Below, one piece after another: positions 42,477-51,513 of a stretch of DNA of 64,000 bases; the stretch's first letter is position 1; each line of letters starts with the position of its first letter. The position numbers and the translations under genes were made by a program. The notes beneath the pieces are model-generated. The model ran no database searches, had not been told where the DNA came from, and worked only from the letters and a program-made list of their open reading frames with translations. Source of the stretch: an uncultured Acidobacteriota bacterium. Lineage in GTDB: Bacteria; Acidobacteriota; Terriglobia; Bryobacterales; Bryobacteraceae. The stretch is from NCBI GenBank assembly GCA_902826685.1, contig CADEFT010000018.1:62001-126000 (forward strand), in the 5' to 3' direction.

Positions 42477-43262
42477 GTGCCGCCGCGCCATTCGCTTTAT
42501 GTGGAACGTATCGCCGGCGCCGAGGATTTGCCCGTGCTGGTGTTTCTGCATCACGGGCTTGGCAGCGTGGCGCAGTGGCGCGATTTTCCGCGCCGGCTGG
42601 CCGAGGCCACCGGCTGCCCCGCGCTCGTTTACGATCGCACCGGGCACGGTCAATCGCCGCCGCTCACGGCGCCGCGGTCCGTTCGCTATCACTACGAGGA
42701 AGCCGGCCGGCTCCACGAGTTGCTCGAAGGCGAAGCGATCGCCGATTTCATCCTGGTTGGGCACAGCGACGGCGGCACGATTGCGCTGATCTATCCCTCG
42801 CTCGGCGGCGTGCAGCCGCGCGGCATCGTTTGCGAGGCGGCTCATGTGTTTGTCGAAAATTGCACCCGCGAGGGAATTCGCCAGGTGCTGGCCACCTGGC
42901 GCGACGGGCTTCGCCACAAACTGGAGCGGTATCACGGCAGTAAGACGGACGCTCTTTTTCTGAACTGGTCGGGCGTCTGGCTTTCGCCTGACTTCGACGG
43001 GTTCAACTGCTGCGACCTGTTGCCTCGCGTCGCCTGTCCGGTCTTGGCCTTACAGGGAAGCGAAGATCCGTACGGCAGCAGTCTGCAACCCGAGGCGATC
43101 GCCAAGTACACGGGCGCGGCCATCGCCGAAATCCCGGAGTGCGGGCACGACCCTCATCAGGAGCGGCCGGAGCGGACGCTTTCGGTGATGGCCGAATGGA
43201 TACGAGCGGTAACTTTGGCGCCAGCGGTAACCATTAAAGCCCCCCGGACGTCACCTTGTTAG
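42477..43262 (+). CDS. Alpha/beta hydrolase
   Basis: 261 residues of the alpha/beta-hydrolase fold. The oxyanion loop is FLHHGLGSVAQW (about 22-33), the nucleophile elbow is VGHSDGGT (Ser near 92), a Glu/Asp follows in LQGSEDPYGS, and the His is in PECGHDPHQERPE. No signal peptide is present. Similar proteins are esterases or C-C hydrolases acting on small molecules. GTG 42474 is an alternative start one codon earlier. The gene starts 48 nt from the divergent amidohydrolase. Confidence 0.78.
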   Translation: MPPRHSLYVERIAGAEDLPVLVFLHHGLGSVAQWRDFPRRLAEATGCPALVYDRTGHGQSPPLTAPRSVRYHYEEAGRLHELLEGEAIADFILVGHSDGGTIALIYPSLGGVQPRGIVCEAAHVFVENCTREGIRQVLATWRDGLRHKLERYHGSKTDALFLNWSGVWLSPDFDGFNCCDLLPRVACPVLALQGSEDPYGSSLQPEAIAKYTGAAIAEIPECGHDPHQERPERTLSVMAEWIRAVTLAPAVTIKAPRTSPC

Positions 43263-43338
43263 CTAGTTCCCGTTTGACTGATCGATAATCAGCCCGCGAT
43301 ACGGGGCGAACGCGATCAGCACCAGTTGATAGCCTTGC

Positions 43339-45429
43339 ATGCGCCACGTACGGACACTCACCGCTTTCCTCATCATCCCCCAACTTCTGTTGCCGGCCCA
43401 TGTAACACGGGACGGCAACTCCTGGACTCTCACCAGCAACGTGACCGAATGCCGCTTTGTCCTGACTGAGCGCAACACGTTTGAGATGGACTCCATCCGG
43501 CTTCCCATCATCGGTGAGGCATGGACCGCAGGTGCTCTGCCCTCTTCGCCGGTTCGCTTCGCCGCCGATGGCGTGCGGATCGACGCTTCCACACCGCTGC
43601 GCCTGATTACCGAGAATGTGGAGCGGCTGGACCGGAACAACGGCGTCCGTCTGAACCTTGAGTTTGATGAACTGCGCGGCGGCCTGCGCCTTTTGGTGTC
43701 GCTGGAGCTTTATGACGACCGGCAGGTGCTGCGGTCGAGCGTTCGGGTAAAGAACGTGACCGGCACTGCCCGCGTCATCGAAATGGCGGACATGCTTCCC
43801 TGGGCACTGGTGGAATCGGGTCCCGGGCCGCGTCTGATGCGCGTGAATCAATGGTCGGTGCTGCCTCCGGCGCGTAATTTCGAAGTGAGCCGGACTCCGC
43901 TGGAAAACGGCCAACCGGTCACCCTCCAATCTGGCGCGGGCCAACCGGAATGCACCTGGCTCGCCACACGGGCCGAGAATGGACGCGGACTGTTTGCGGG
44001 TTGGGAATTCGATGGCCGCGTGCGCGCCACCGTGCGCTACGACTCCGATTCGCGGCAACTGAACCTGGCGGCGGAGATTTCCGACCTCCATCATCCTTTG
44101 AATCCGGGCGACGAGTTTCAGATTCCGCCCGCATTCCTGGGTGTCTATCGCGGCGACTGGGACGAGCCCGGCTTCCGGACACAGCGTTTCGTCGAGGACG
44201 TACTGGCGAAGCCTTCACCCGATAAGACTCGCTTCCCTTACGTGGTTTGGGATTCCTGGGGCTACGGCGAGGACATCGACGAACGGCTGCTGCGAAGAAA
44301 CGCGGAGATCGCCGCGCGCATCGGCGTGGAGCTGTTCATTGTCGACCTTGGCTGGGCGCGCGATATCGGCGATTGGCGGGAAGATCCGTCGAAGTTTCCC
44401 TCCGGGCTGCGCAATCTATCCGATTACGTGCACTCACTGGGCATGAAGTTCGGCTTGCACGTGGCACCGGCCGACGTGGCGGCGGATTCCGAAGTCGCGG
44501 CGCTTCATCCCGACTGGCTGGCCACGGAGACCTTCGAATACTTCGGCGCCAAGCCGCTGTGTCTGTCGCACAAACCGGCGCAGCAATGGATCGTGAATCA
44601 GGTGCTGGGCGTCATTGACCGTTATGGCGTCGATTGGATCCTGCAGGACGGAGAGCACATGATCAAGCGCTGCACGCGCAGCGGCCACACGCACGATCCG
44701 CTCGACAGCAATTACTCGAATTCGATGGATGGGTTGAACCAGGTGCTCGACCAGGTGCAGCGGGCGCGGCCCGGGGTTTCGTGGGAAAACTGCGCTAACG
44801 GCGGCAGCATGATGACGTTCAACATGGTGAAGTACTACGTCACTTCGATCACCAACGACGCTTCCGGCGCGCTTTCGTCGCGGCAGGCGGCTTACGGCGC
44901 GACGTTCCCCTTCCCGCCGCGCTACACCGACCGCTACATGCCGGAGCAAGCTACCGACGCCTACACCACGCGCAGCTATATGTTCGGCGGGCCGTGGATC
45001 TTCATGAACCGGCTGGTGGAGGCGGTGCCGGAAGAGCTGGAGTGGGCGGCGTCGGAGATCGCCGCGTTCAAGACCATCCGCGGTGTGACGCGCGACGGCA
45101 AGGTCTATCACCTCACAGGCGCCCCGGCGGACCGGCGCACCGATGCGATCGAAAGCTACAGCGCGGATACCGATTCGGCGGTGGCGGTGGTGACCAGGGA
45201 GAACGCCGCGAACTCCGTCTTCCCGCTGCGCCTGGCCGGTCTGGCGCCCGGCCGCACCTATCGCGTTCACTTCCAGGATGACCGCCGCGTGCTCCATATG
45301 ACCGGCGAGCAGTTGGCGCGTACGGGCGTGCCGGTCTATTTCGATACCGGGCGCGATGCCGAAATCGTCTACGCCGAGCCCGATTCCATGTTCACGTCAG
45401 AGACTCGCACCAGCGCTTCACGTCATTGA
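43339..45429 (+). CDS. Secreted GH36-type alpha-galactosidase-like glycoside hydrolase
   Basis: 696 residues. A short hydrophobic leader (about 6-20) is followed by an N-terminal beta-sandwich (about 25-300), the catalytic barrel and a C-terminal sandwich. The barrel opens with YVVWDSWGYGEDID, continues with FIVDLGWARDIGDW and GMKFGLHVAPADVA, and has a candidate nucleophile Asp437 in DWILQDGEHM and acid/base Asp in SITNDASG (about 504). Classic GH36 enzymes have KWD at the nucleophile; here it is LQD, so specificity may differ. Likely removes alpha-galactose or a related sugar in the periplasm. Its end overlaps the helicase gene by 38 nt. Confidence 0.75.
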   Translation: MRHVRTLTAFLIIPQLLLPAHVTRDGNSWTLTSNVTECRFVLTERNTFEMDSIRLPIIGEAWTAGALPSSPVRFAADGVRIDASTPLRLITENVERLDRNNGVRLNLEFDELRGGLRLLVSLELYDDRQVLRSSVRVKNVTGTARVIEMADMLPWALVESGPGPRLMRVNQWSVLPPARNFEVSRTPLENGQPVTLQSGAGQPECTWLATRAENGRGLFAGWEFDGRVRATVRYDSDSRQLNLAAEISDLHHPLNPGDEFQIPPAFLGVYRGDWDEPGFRTQRFVEDVLAKPSPDKTRFPYVVWDSWGYGEDIDERLLRRNAEIAARIGVELFIVDLGWARDIGDWREDPSKFPSGLRNLSDYVHSLGMKFGLHVAPADVAADSEVAALHPDWLATETFEYFGAKPLCLSHKPAQQWIVNQVLGVIDRYGVDWILQDGEHMIKRCTRSGHTHDPLDSNYSNSMDGLNQVLDQVQRARPGVSWENCANGGSMMTFNMVKYYVTSITNDASGALSSRQAAYGATFPFPPRYTDRYMPEQATDAYTTRSYMFGGPWIFMNRLVEAVPEELEWAASEIAAFKTIRGVTRDGKVYHLTGAPADRRTDAIESYSADTDSAVAVVTRENAANSVFPLRLAGLAPGRTYRVHFQDDRRVLHMTGEQLARTGVPVYFDTGRDAEIVYAEPDSMFTSETRTSASRH

Positions 45430-47350
45430 AGTCGAGCGTGAAGGCGTAGTCCGGCAGGCTATCGAAGAAAATCTGCCCGTAGCGCTGGCGGGTGATGCGA
45501 TTGTCGAGGAGCGCAAGCACACCGCGATCCGTCCTCGACCGGATCAAACGCCCGAAGCCCTGTTTCAGAGCGATGGCCGCCTGCGGAATCTGATACTCGC
45601 GGAACGGCTCGCCGCCCGATTCGCGAATCTGGCGGATGCGCGCTTCCACCACCGGATCGCTTGGCACCGTGAACGGCAGCTTGTCGATGATGACGCAGCT
45701 CAACTGATCGCCCGGCACGTCCACGCCCTGCCAGAAAGCCGACGTGGCAAACAGCACGGCATTGGGAGTGGAACGAAACTCTTCGAGCAGCGCATGCCTG
45801 GGCCCGGTGCCTTGCAGCAGACACGGGTACTCGATGGCCGCCGATATCCGGTCATGCAAGAGCCTCATCTGCTGGTAGCTGGTGAAGAGCACGAACGCGC
45901 GGCCCCTGGTGGCGCGCAGCAGACGCAATACTTCTTCGGAAGCCGAGGCGGTGAAGGCCGCGTTGCGCGGGTCCGGCAGATGTTGCGGGACGTAGAGCAG
46001 CGCCTGTTCGCCGTATTGGAACTGGCTGGCGACAGCTTCGGTGCGCGCCCCGGGCACGCCCAGCCGCGTCTTGACGAAATCGAAATCGCCCGCTACGGTA
46101 AGCGTCGCCGAGGTCAGAATCACCGTATCGATGCGCTCGAACAGTTTTGAGGAAAGCAGCGGCGCGACGTCGATGGGCGTGGCCTGCAGGTAGACGCCGC
46201 GGTTGCGGCGTTCGAGCCAATAGACGAAGGTTGGGTCGGCGGCCGGCATCCAGAATTCGAGTGCGCGATGCAGTTCGCGCGCGCGGCGCAGCAGAGGCAA
46301 CACCTCTTCCGGCGCGTCCTTCACCAGTTCGAGATGGGTCCACGCCAGTTCGAGTCCGTGGAGCAGGTCGGCGTATTTGTCCTGGTGCTCGGCCAGAAAC
46401 GCGCTCTGCTCGCGGAAGCCGGTGCGGCCATCGCCTTCGCCGAACAACGAGAAGAAATAGGCGGCGGCATCCTGCAGTTGGATGATGACGCGATCGAGTT
46501 CCTCCGATCCGAAGTTTTTGCGCCGCGCGGTGGCGCTCATGTCGCGCAGCAAGTCGGTGAACTGGTAGTTGCTGACGCTGAGCCCGAAGTATTCGCCGGC
46601 TACCGCCTCGACTTCGTGCGCTTCATCGAGAATGACGGCCGTGTAGTCGGGCAGAATGCCGCCGAAGTCGTCTTCCTTCATCGCCAGGTCGGCGCACAAC
46701 AGATGATGATTGACGATGATGACGTCGCTTTCATGGGCGCGCTGGTGCATCTGCGTAATGAAGCACCGCTGGTATTGCGCGCATTTCTGCCCCGTGCAAA
46801 GCTCGCGGCGCGCGTCGAGCTTCGCCCAGGCGGAGCTCGACTCGGGCAGCTTCTTGATCTCGGCGCGGTCGCCGGTTTCGGTGGTCTGTTCCCAGTCGCG
46901 AATGATCTGGAAATCGGCGACCTCCTGAAGCCCTTCGAGCATGGGAGTCTTCTCGGCGTCGTAAAGCTTCTGCCGGCACAGAAAGTTGCTGCGCCCCTTC
47001 ATGTAACAGACGCTGAGCGGCTGTTCGAAATGCTGTTGCAGAAAGGGGACGTCTTTGTAGTAAAGCTGTTCCTGCAGGTTCTTAGTGCCGGTGGAGACCA
47101 CCACGCGGCGGCCGGAAAGAATCGCCGGCACCAGGTAGGCGAGGGTCTTGCCGGTGCCCGTTCCGGCTTCGACGATCAGGTGGCGCCGGTCTTCGAGGGC
47201 GGACTCGACCGCCTCCGCCATCTCCAGTTGCCCGCGCCGGAATTCGAAGTTCGGGTGCCACCGGGAAAGCGTTCCGCGCGGTCCGAAAAACGATCGGGCG
47301 GAATCCGGGGCCGTGCTGCCGCGGCTGGGGGATTGAGACGACGCCGACAA
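45392..47350 (-). CDS. dinG: DinG/YoaA-type Fe-S DNA helicase (XPD/RAD3 family)
   Basis: 652 residues. Walker A is EAGTGTGKT with Lys68, the DEAH box is VILDEAHEVEAVA, and a four-Cys cluster lies between them (LCRQK, then LCTGQKCAQYQRC), matching the Fe-S domain of XPD-like helicases. C-terminal motifs include LFTSYQQMRLL, ATSAFWQGVDVPGDQLSCVIIDKLPF and QGFGRLIRSRTDRG. These 5'-3' helicases unwind R-loops and repair intermediates. The start is TTG 47350, supported by TATACT 9 nt upstream. No ATG occurs before the first conserved block. It converges on the GH36 gene with a 38-nt overlap. Confidence 0.88.
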   Translation of the reverse strand: MSASSQSPSRGSTAPDSARSFFGPRGTLSRWHPNFEFRRGQLEMAEAVESALEDRRHLIVEAGTGTGKTLAYLVPAILSGRRVVVSTGTKNLQEQLYYKDVPFLQQHFEQPLSVCYMKGRSNFLCRQKLYDAEKTPMLEGLQEVADFQIIRDWEQTTETGDRAEIKKLPESSSAWAKLDARRELCTGQKCAQYQRCFITQMHQRAHESDVIIVNHHLLCADLAMKEDDFGGILPDYTAVILDEAHEVEAVAGEYFGLSVSNYQFTDLLRDMSATARRKNFGSEELDRVIIQLQDAAAYFFSLFGEGDGRTGFREQSAFLAEHQDKYADLLHGLELAWTHLELVKDAPEEVLPLLRRARELHRALEFWMPAADPTFVYWLERRNRGVYLQATPIDVAPLLSSKLFERIDTVILTSATLTVAGDFDFVKTRLGVPGARTEAVASQFQYGEQALLYVPQHLPDPRNAAFTASASEEVLRLLRATRGRAFVLFTSYQQMRLLHDRISAAIEYPCLLQGTGPRHALLEEFRSTPNAVLFATSAFWQGVDVPGDQLSCVIIDKLPFTVPSDPVVEARIRQIRESGGEPFREYQIPQAAIALKQGFGRLIRSRTDRGVLALLDNRITRQRYGQIFFDSLPDYAFTLDFNDVKRWCESLT

Positions 47351-47359
47351 GGTAATTTC

Positions 47360-47365
47360 AGTATA
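47360..47365 (-). promoter_or_regulatory. -10 hexamer TATACT for the helicase
   Basis: TATACT on the reverse strand ends 9 nt before TTG 47350 and supports that unusual start. It is 17 bp from the forward box at 47382. Confidence 0.45.
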
Positions 47366-47381
47366 AGGGTGGCCCGCACGT

Positions 47382-47387
47382 TATCAT
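47382..47387 (+). promoter_or_regulatory. -10 hexamer TATCAT for the DUF1080 gene
   Basis: TATCAT ends 7 nt before ATG 47395, as expected for a near-leaderless transcript diverging from the helicase. Confidence 0.4.
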
Positions 47388-47394
47388 CGAAAGC

Positions 47395-48198
47395 ATGTTT
47401 GGGATGATACTGGCGCTTTCCCTCACCGCGCAGGACAACACGCTGACACCCGCCGAGAAGAAAGCCGGATGGACTTTATTGTTTGACGGCAGAACGTTTC
47501 GCGGATGGCTGGCTCCGGCCCGGCGCAAGCCGCCCGGCGATTCGTGGAAGATCGCCGATGGCACCATTGCCACGGTGGCGAAACCGAAGATCCGCGAGGA
47601 TCTGGTCACCGTGCGCCACTATGGCGATTTCGAGTTGGCCTTCGATTGGAAAGTGGCCGCGGGCGGCAACAGCGGATTGAAGTACGCCATTCAGGATTTC
47701 ATCCTGATCGACGAACGGCACCGGCGCAAGGAGCTACCGTTTGAGCAGCAGATTGCCTGGGAACTGAACCACAAGCAGAGCCGTCGCGGCGCCGTGGACC
47801 CGGCCTCGGGAAGCGAGGAGTATGTGGTGGGCTTCGAATACCAGATGATCGACGACGGGGCGCATGCCGACGCTCAGCGCGGCAAGGTCTATCAATCGGG
47901 CGCGCTGTACAGCATGCTGGCTCCTTCGCTCAAGGCCGCGCGTCCGCCGGGGGAGTGGAATCAGGGCCGCCTCGTCAAGCGTGGCGCGCATATCGAACAT
48001 TGGCTCAACGGGGTGAAAGTGCTCGACGACACGCTCGAAAATGCCGCCATCGCGGAGATGGCCGCCAAGCGCTGGAAGGATGTACCGGAAGTGAAGCGCA
48101 TGCTGGCCGAGCGTCCGAGGAAGCGTGGCCCGATCTCCCTTCAGAATCACAACGACGCGGCCTGGTTCAAGAACCTCAAGATCCGCGCCTTGCGGTAG
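47395..48198 (+). CDS. DUF1080 protein (3-keto-disaccharide hydrolase family)
   Basis: 267 residues. A minimal leader (MFGMILALSLTAQDN) suggests export. The concanavalin-like DUF1080 fold is clear: GWTLLFDGRTFRGWL (about 25-39), SWKIADGTIAT, DFELAFDWKVAAGGNSGLKYAI, a EYQMIDD segment and the terminal ISLQNHNDAAWFKNLKIR. The domain hydrolyses glycosidic bonds of 3-keto sugars and binds polysaccharides. In related bacteria it works with exported sugar-phosphate isomerase-like proteins and GMC oxidoreductases, both of which are in the window but not adjacent. Confidence 0.85.
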   Translation: MFGMILALSLTAQDNTLTPAEKKAGWTLLFDGRTFRGWLAPARRKPPGDSWKIADGTIATVAKPKIREDLVTVRHYGDFELAFDWKVAAGGNSGLKYAIQDFILIDERHRRKELPFEQQIAWELNHKQSRRGAVDPASGSEEYVVGFEYQMIDDGAHADAQRGKVYQSGALYSMLAPSLKAARPPGEWNQGRLVKRGAHIEHWLNGVKVLDDTLENAAIAEMAAKRWKDVPEVKRMLAERPRKRGPISLQNHNDAAWFKNLKIRALR

Positions 48199-48206
48199 TT
48201 CTAAGT

Positions 48207-48227
48207 GTGTGTAAACTAATTACACAC
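48207..48227. promoter_or_regulatory. AT-rich palindrome GTGTGTAA-N5-TTACACAC
   Basis: Perfect 8-bp arms (48207-48214 and 48220-48227) flank ACTAA. It sits between the DUF1080 stop and ATG 48232, 4 nt before the start codon. The arms are AT-rich with no T tract after them, so an operator for the two-gene unit downstream is likelier than a terminator. Confidence 0.5.
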
Positions 48228-48231
48228 TGAA

Positions 48232-49281
48232 ATGAACGAAAGAATTCTGCTGCGCTTTTTCCACGAGGATTTGCCCGTCGAGATTACGTCGGTGCATCCC
48301 GATCACGGTATCGTGCTCGGTGGCGAGACCAGCGATTTTCCCATCGCCGGCGGCCTGGCCGTTTTCCCGGCCTCCGACACCATTTCCCAGAATGCGTTCA
48401 AGCGTATCGCGATGATCGAAGACTGGCGCGACGGGAAGTTTCGCGTTCGCGTCGACCGGTTGGGCGACCGGCTCGTGCTGACGGGCGGCGGAACCCGCCA
48501 GCCGCAAAAGAATCTGCCGGCCATCGGCTATACGGTCGACGTGCGGCTGAAGGATGTCAAGCTGCAGCGCGAGCGGTTTCAGTTCCGGCTGGCGGAGGCG
48601 GGCACTCAGGAGTTGGATATCCGGATCCTGGAACCGAAGAAAGTGAAGTTTGCCGATCTCAAGAAATATGACGACCAGACGCGGCGCATTGTCACCGACC
48701 CGCAATCCATACTCGATGGCGCGGCCGTGCCCGACTGGCTGCAACGGCCGGCGGTGCGTGGGGCGCGCAAGGTGTGTCTGTTGAACCTGCTGGCACAATT
48801 GCGCGCGCTGCCGGATCCACGGGAATCGTTGAGTGCCGAGGTGGCGAGCGTACTGCTGGCGTCGATCGACCGCATCGTGGTCGGCGTGGGCGGCGACTTT
48901 CTGGCCCGGATGCGCGAATTGACCAGGGGCGGCGATCCGGCGTTCGGCGAGGATTCGGGGCCGATTCATCCCACTCACTTTCATACGCGGGACCGGGTGG
49001 TGGGTGACGGCGCGTCTCAATACAAGCTCCATTCGTTCCGCCAGCGCGTGAGTCAGACTTCGATGCAGATCATCGTCGGCGAACCGCCGGCGGGCGCAGT
49101 CAATCCGCTGCATTATGCCGAGATCGACATCGACCTCGGCAACCCGGGCATCGATCTGGCGGGGTTCGGCGTGCACATGTTCGAGCTGATCACGCCCTCG
49201 GCCACCGATCATTTCCGGCTGGCTTCGAAAGTACCGCTCGATTTCCGCTATTACAGTTTTGTCAAAACGTCGAATGCGTAG
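48232..49281 (+). CDS. Unrecognised 349-aa protein, first of a coupled pair
   Basis: A large soluble protein without signal peptide. It opens MNERILLRFFHEDLPVEITS and has a beta-rich N-terminal third (about 1-145, with LVLTGGGTRQPQKNLP), a helical middle (about 165-240, CLLNLLAQLRALPD and ESLSAEVASVLLASIDRIV) and a final beta domain (about 250-349) rich in His (GPIHPTHFHTRD), ending HFRLASKVPLDFRYYSF. No family is recognised. Its 3' end overlaps the lipoprotein gene by 8 nt, so the two are probably translated together. The palindrome just upstream suggests it is the regulated first gene. Confidence 0.6.
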   Translation: MNERILLRFFHEDLPVEITSVHPDHGIVLGGETSDFPIAGGLAVFPASDTISQNAFKRIAMIEDWRDGKFRVRVDRLGDRLVLTGGGTRQPQKNLPAIGYTVDVRLKDVKLQRERFQFRLAEAGTQELDIRILEPKKVKFADLKKYDDQTRRIVTDPQSILDGAAVPDWLQRPAVRGARKVCLLNLLAQLRALPDPRESLSAEVASVLLASIDRIVVGVGGDFLARMRELTRGGDPAFGEDSGPIHPTHFHTRDRVVGDGASQYKLHSFRQRVSQTSMQIIVGEPPAGAVNPLHYAEIDIDLGNPGIDLAGFGVHMFELITPSATDHFRLASKVPLDFRYYSFVKTSNA

Positions 49282-50284
49282 CGGGTTGGCACCGGCCGCC
49301 GTGAGCCTCTACGTTCTGCTCACGTCCTGTTCGGCTCATACATCTGCCTATCGCGTGCAAGGCTCGCGGATCCTGCCGCCGCAAGGCGCCAAACCGGAAG
49401 TGCACGCGGCTCGCAAGATGAAGAAGAAGGGATGCGACGTCGCCGGCGAGCCATTCGAACTGGCGTGGAAGGGCCGTACCGCCGTCCTTCGGACGCATGG
49501 CGCGATCGACATGGAAGAAGCGGGCCGGATGCCGCTGGCGCTGCTTCAAGCGGTGGAGGAGTTCCGCCAATCAGTGCGGAAGCTTGAGACCAACGGCTGC
49601 CTGCGGGCTGGTGAAGCGGCCCCGCTGCTGGCCGGCCTGGCGGCTCAAGTGGCGTTGCCTTCGGCGCTCGCCTATGAATTGGTACATGCCTCGAGCCCGG
49701 CTCAGGGCTACATCGACATCGAGCATCCCTTTCAGTTGAAGCTTGTGCGCGCGGTGCGCACGGGTGGGCAGATCACCGGCTTTGAGACGGCGCGGTACGC
49801 GGTGCGGCGTGGAGCGCTCACCCCCATCGGCCCGGAAAGCGAGCAGCTCCGTCTGGCGCCGCCCGCCGGCACCACGCATCTGCGGCTGTTCTTTCTGATC
49901 CGCCGCTCGCCGGCCGATCACGACGCGATCCTGGTTACGGCATCCGATTCGATCGCTCTCGACCGCGCGAGCGCCGCCATTAAACAGGAAGGCGAGAACT
50001 ATTGCCGCGCGCATCCCGGCGTCTGCATCGTGGTGCCGCGCGAAGTCGGGCTTTCGGCCGAGTTGCCTATCCGCGCCAATGGCCGCATGGTCGGCGTACC
50101 GGTGCGGGGCACCGTCGCCGACGCGTTGCGCGAATCCGGCGTGCGCGATCCTATGTCCGTCGCCGGCACGCTGCGCCTCACACGGCCCTACAACGGCAAG
50201 CCGATTCCTGTACAATTTGATGCGGCCAGGCGCGATATCCTGAGCCTTATGCTCATTGGCGGAGAGGAACTCAACTGGCAATGA
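49274..50284 (+). CDS. Lipoprotein with a GfcC/SLBB-like tail, second of the pair
   Basis: 336 residues. ATG 49274 gives a clear lipoprotein signal ending LLTSC (Cys about 19); an in-frame TTG at 49259 is an alternative. The middle (about 65-210) is mixed, with HLRLFFLIRRSPADHDAILV. The last 65 residues (VPVRGTVADALRESGVRD, TLRLTRPYNGKPIPVQFDA, ILSLMLIGGEELNWQ) resemble the short SLBB/GfcC-like domains of polysaccharide-export proteins; this similarity is judged by eye only. It overlaps the enolase by 4 nt (ATGA), so the transcript likely continues into it. Confidence 0.6.
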   Translation: MRSGLAPAAVSLYVLLTSCSAHTSAYRVQGSRILPPQGAKPEVHAARKMKKKGCDVAGEPFELAWKGRTAVLRTHGAIDMEEAGRMPLALLQAVEEFRQSVRKLETNGCLRAGEAAPLLAGLAAQVALPSALAYELVHASSPAQGYIDIEHPFQLKLVRAVRTGGQITGFETARYAVRRGALTPIGPESEQLRLAPPAGTTHLRLFFLIRRSPADHDAILVTASDSIALDRASAAIKQEGENYCRAHPGVCIVVPREVGLSAELPIRANGRMVGVPVRGTVADALRESGVRDPMSVAGTLRLTRPYNGKPIPVQFDAARRDILSLMLIGGEELNWQ

Positions 50285-51513
50285 AACGCAGGGATTTTTT
50301 TCAAAGGACCATGGCGGCCGCGGGCGCGCCGATGCTGCAGGCCTCGGCGCAGGTCGGCACCAAACCCGCCCTCAAGATTACAGACATCAAGACGTTCCTG
50401 GTGGGCGTCGGCGGCCGCAACCTGTGCTTCGTCAAGATTGAAACCGACCAGGGCATCCACGGCATCGGCGAAGCCTACTCCGCCGGACCCGACGAAGCGA
50501 CGATGGCGGTCATTCGCGATTTCAAAGGCTGGCTGGTTGGCCAGGATCCACGCAACGTGGAGCACCTGTTCAACATGATGTACAACTTCACGCGCTTTCC
50601 AGGCGGGCTGGTGGTGAACTCGGCCATCAGCGGCATTGAGCACGCGCTATGGGATATCGCGGGCAAGGCCGCCGGCCTGCCCGTTTACATGCTGCTGGGC
50701 GGCAAGGTGCGGGAAAAAATTCGCGTCTATCAGAGCGCCGGTGGGGAGTCGCCGCAGGCGGTGGCCGAATCGGCCAAGCGGATTGTGGAGAAGTACGGTT
50801 ACACCGCGATCAAGATGCGTCCGCAGCCCAATCGCGACAACGCCCGCCCCTACAACGAAGTGACACGCATCGCCGGACAGCGCGTGAAGGCCGTACGCGA
50901 TACGCTGGGGCCCGATGTGGACATCGGCTGCGACATCCATGCGCGGTTCTTCGAAATCTCGCGCGCGGTGCGGCTGGCCAAGGCCATCGAACCCTACAAT
51001 CCGATGTGGCTTGAGGAGCCGCTGCGCCCGGAAAACGAGAACGCCATGGCGAAGCTCGCCGAGCAGGTGAACATCCCGCTCGCTTCGGGGGAATGCAATT
51101 ACATGCGGCATGAGTTCCGCAAGCTGCTTGCCCTGCAGGCACTCGACATCGTGCAGCCGGATATTTGCCTGTGCGGCGGTATTTGGGAGATGAAGAAGAT
51201 CGCCTCCATGGCCGAGGCGCATTACGTGATGGTGGCGCCGCACAATCCGATGGGTCCGCTGGCCACGGCCGTGAACGTGCACTTTGCCGCTTCGACGCAG
51301 AATTTCTTCATCCTCGAATATCACGCCGACGACACGTCGCCGCGCAAGGATCTTTTGAAGGAGCCGCTGATGGTGAAGGATGGCTACATTCCCGTGCCCA
51401 CTAAACCGGGCTGGGGCGTGGAGCTAAATGAAGAAGCCTTCCGCAGCTATCCCTCGAAATCCTGGCATCGCGGATTCGACTATCGCGCCGACGGCAGCGT
51501 CGGCTACATTTGA
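50281..51513 (+). CDS. Exported MR/MLE enolase-superfamily dehydratase (galactonate dehydratase-like)
   Basis: 410 residues. The leader MKRRDFFQRTMAAAGAPML is Tat-like (KRRDFF), which is uncommon for enolases. Barrel residues are Lys178-Met-Arg180 (base motif), metal ligands Asp218 (with His220 in CDIHARF), Glu245/246 (WLEEPLRPEN) and Glu271 (ASGECNY). The Asp-x-His pair is the mark of galactonate and gluconate dehydratases. It shares fold with the enolase at 38211 but differs at the base motif (KMR versus KFD) and in export, so they are not recent duplicates. It overlaps both neighbours by a few bases. Confidence 0.8.
   Translation: MKRRDFFQRTMAAAGAPMLQASAQVGTKPALKITDIKTFLVGVGGRNLCFVKIETDQGIHGIGEAYSAGPDEATMAVIRDFKGWLVGQDPRNVEHLFNMMYNFTRFPGGLVVNSAISGIEHALWDIAGKAAGLPVYMLLGGKVREKIRVYQSAGGESPQAVAESAKRIVEKYGYTAIKMRPQPNRDNARPYNEVTRIAGQRVKAVRDTLGPDVDIGCDIHARFFEISRAVRLAKAIEPYNPMWLEEPLRPENENAMAKLAEQVNIPLASGECNYMRHEFRKLLALQALDIVQPDICLCGGIWEMKKIASMAEAHYVMVAPHNPMGPLATAVNVHFAASTQNFFILEYHADDTSPRKDLLKEPLMVKDGYIPVPTKPGWGVELNEEAFRSYPSKSWHRGFDYRADGSVGYI

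Noticed and set aside
43274..43289. Promoter-like TTGACT and GATAAT before the GH36 gene
   Set aside because: The spacer is only 4 bp, incompatible with a sigma-70 promoter.
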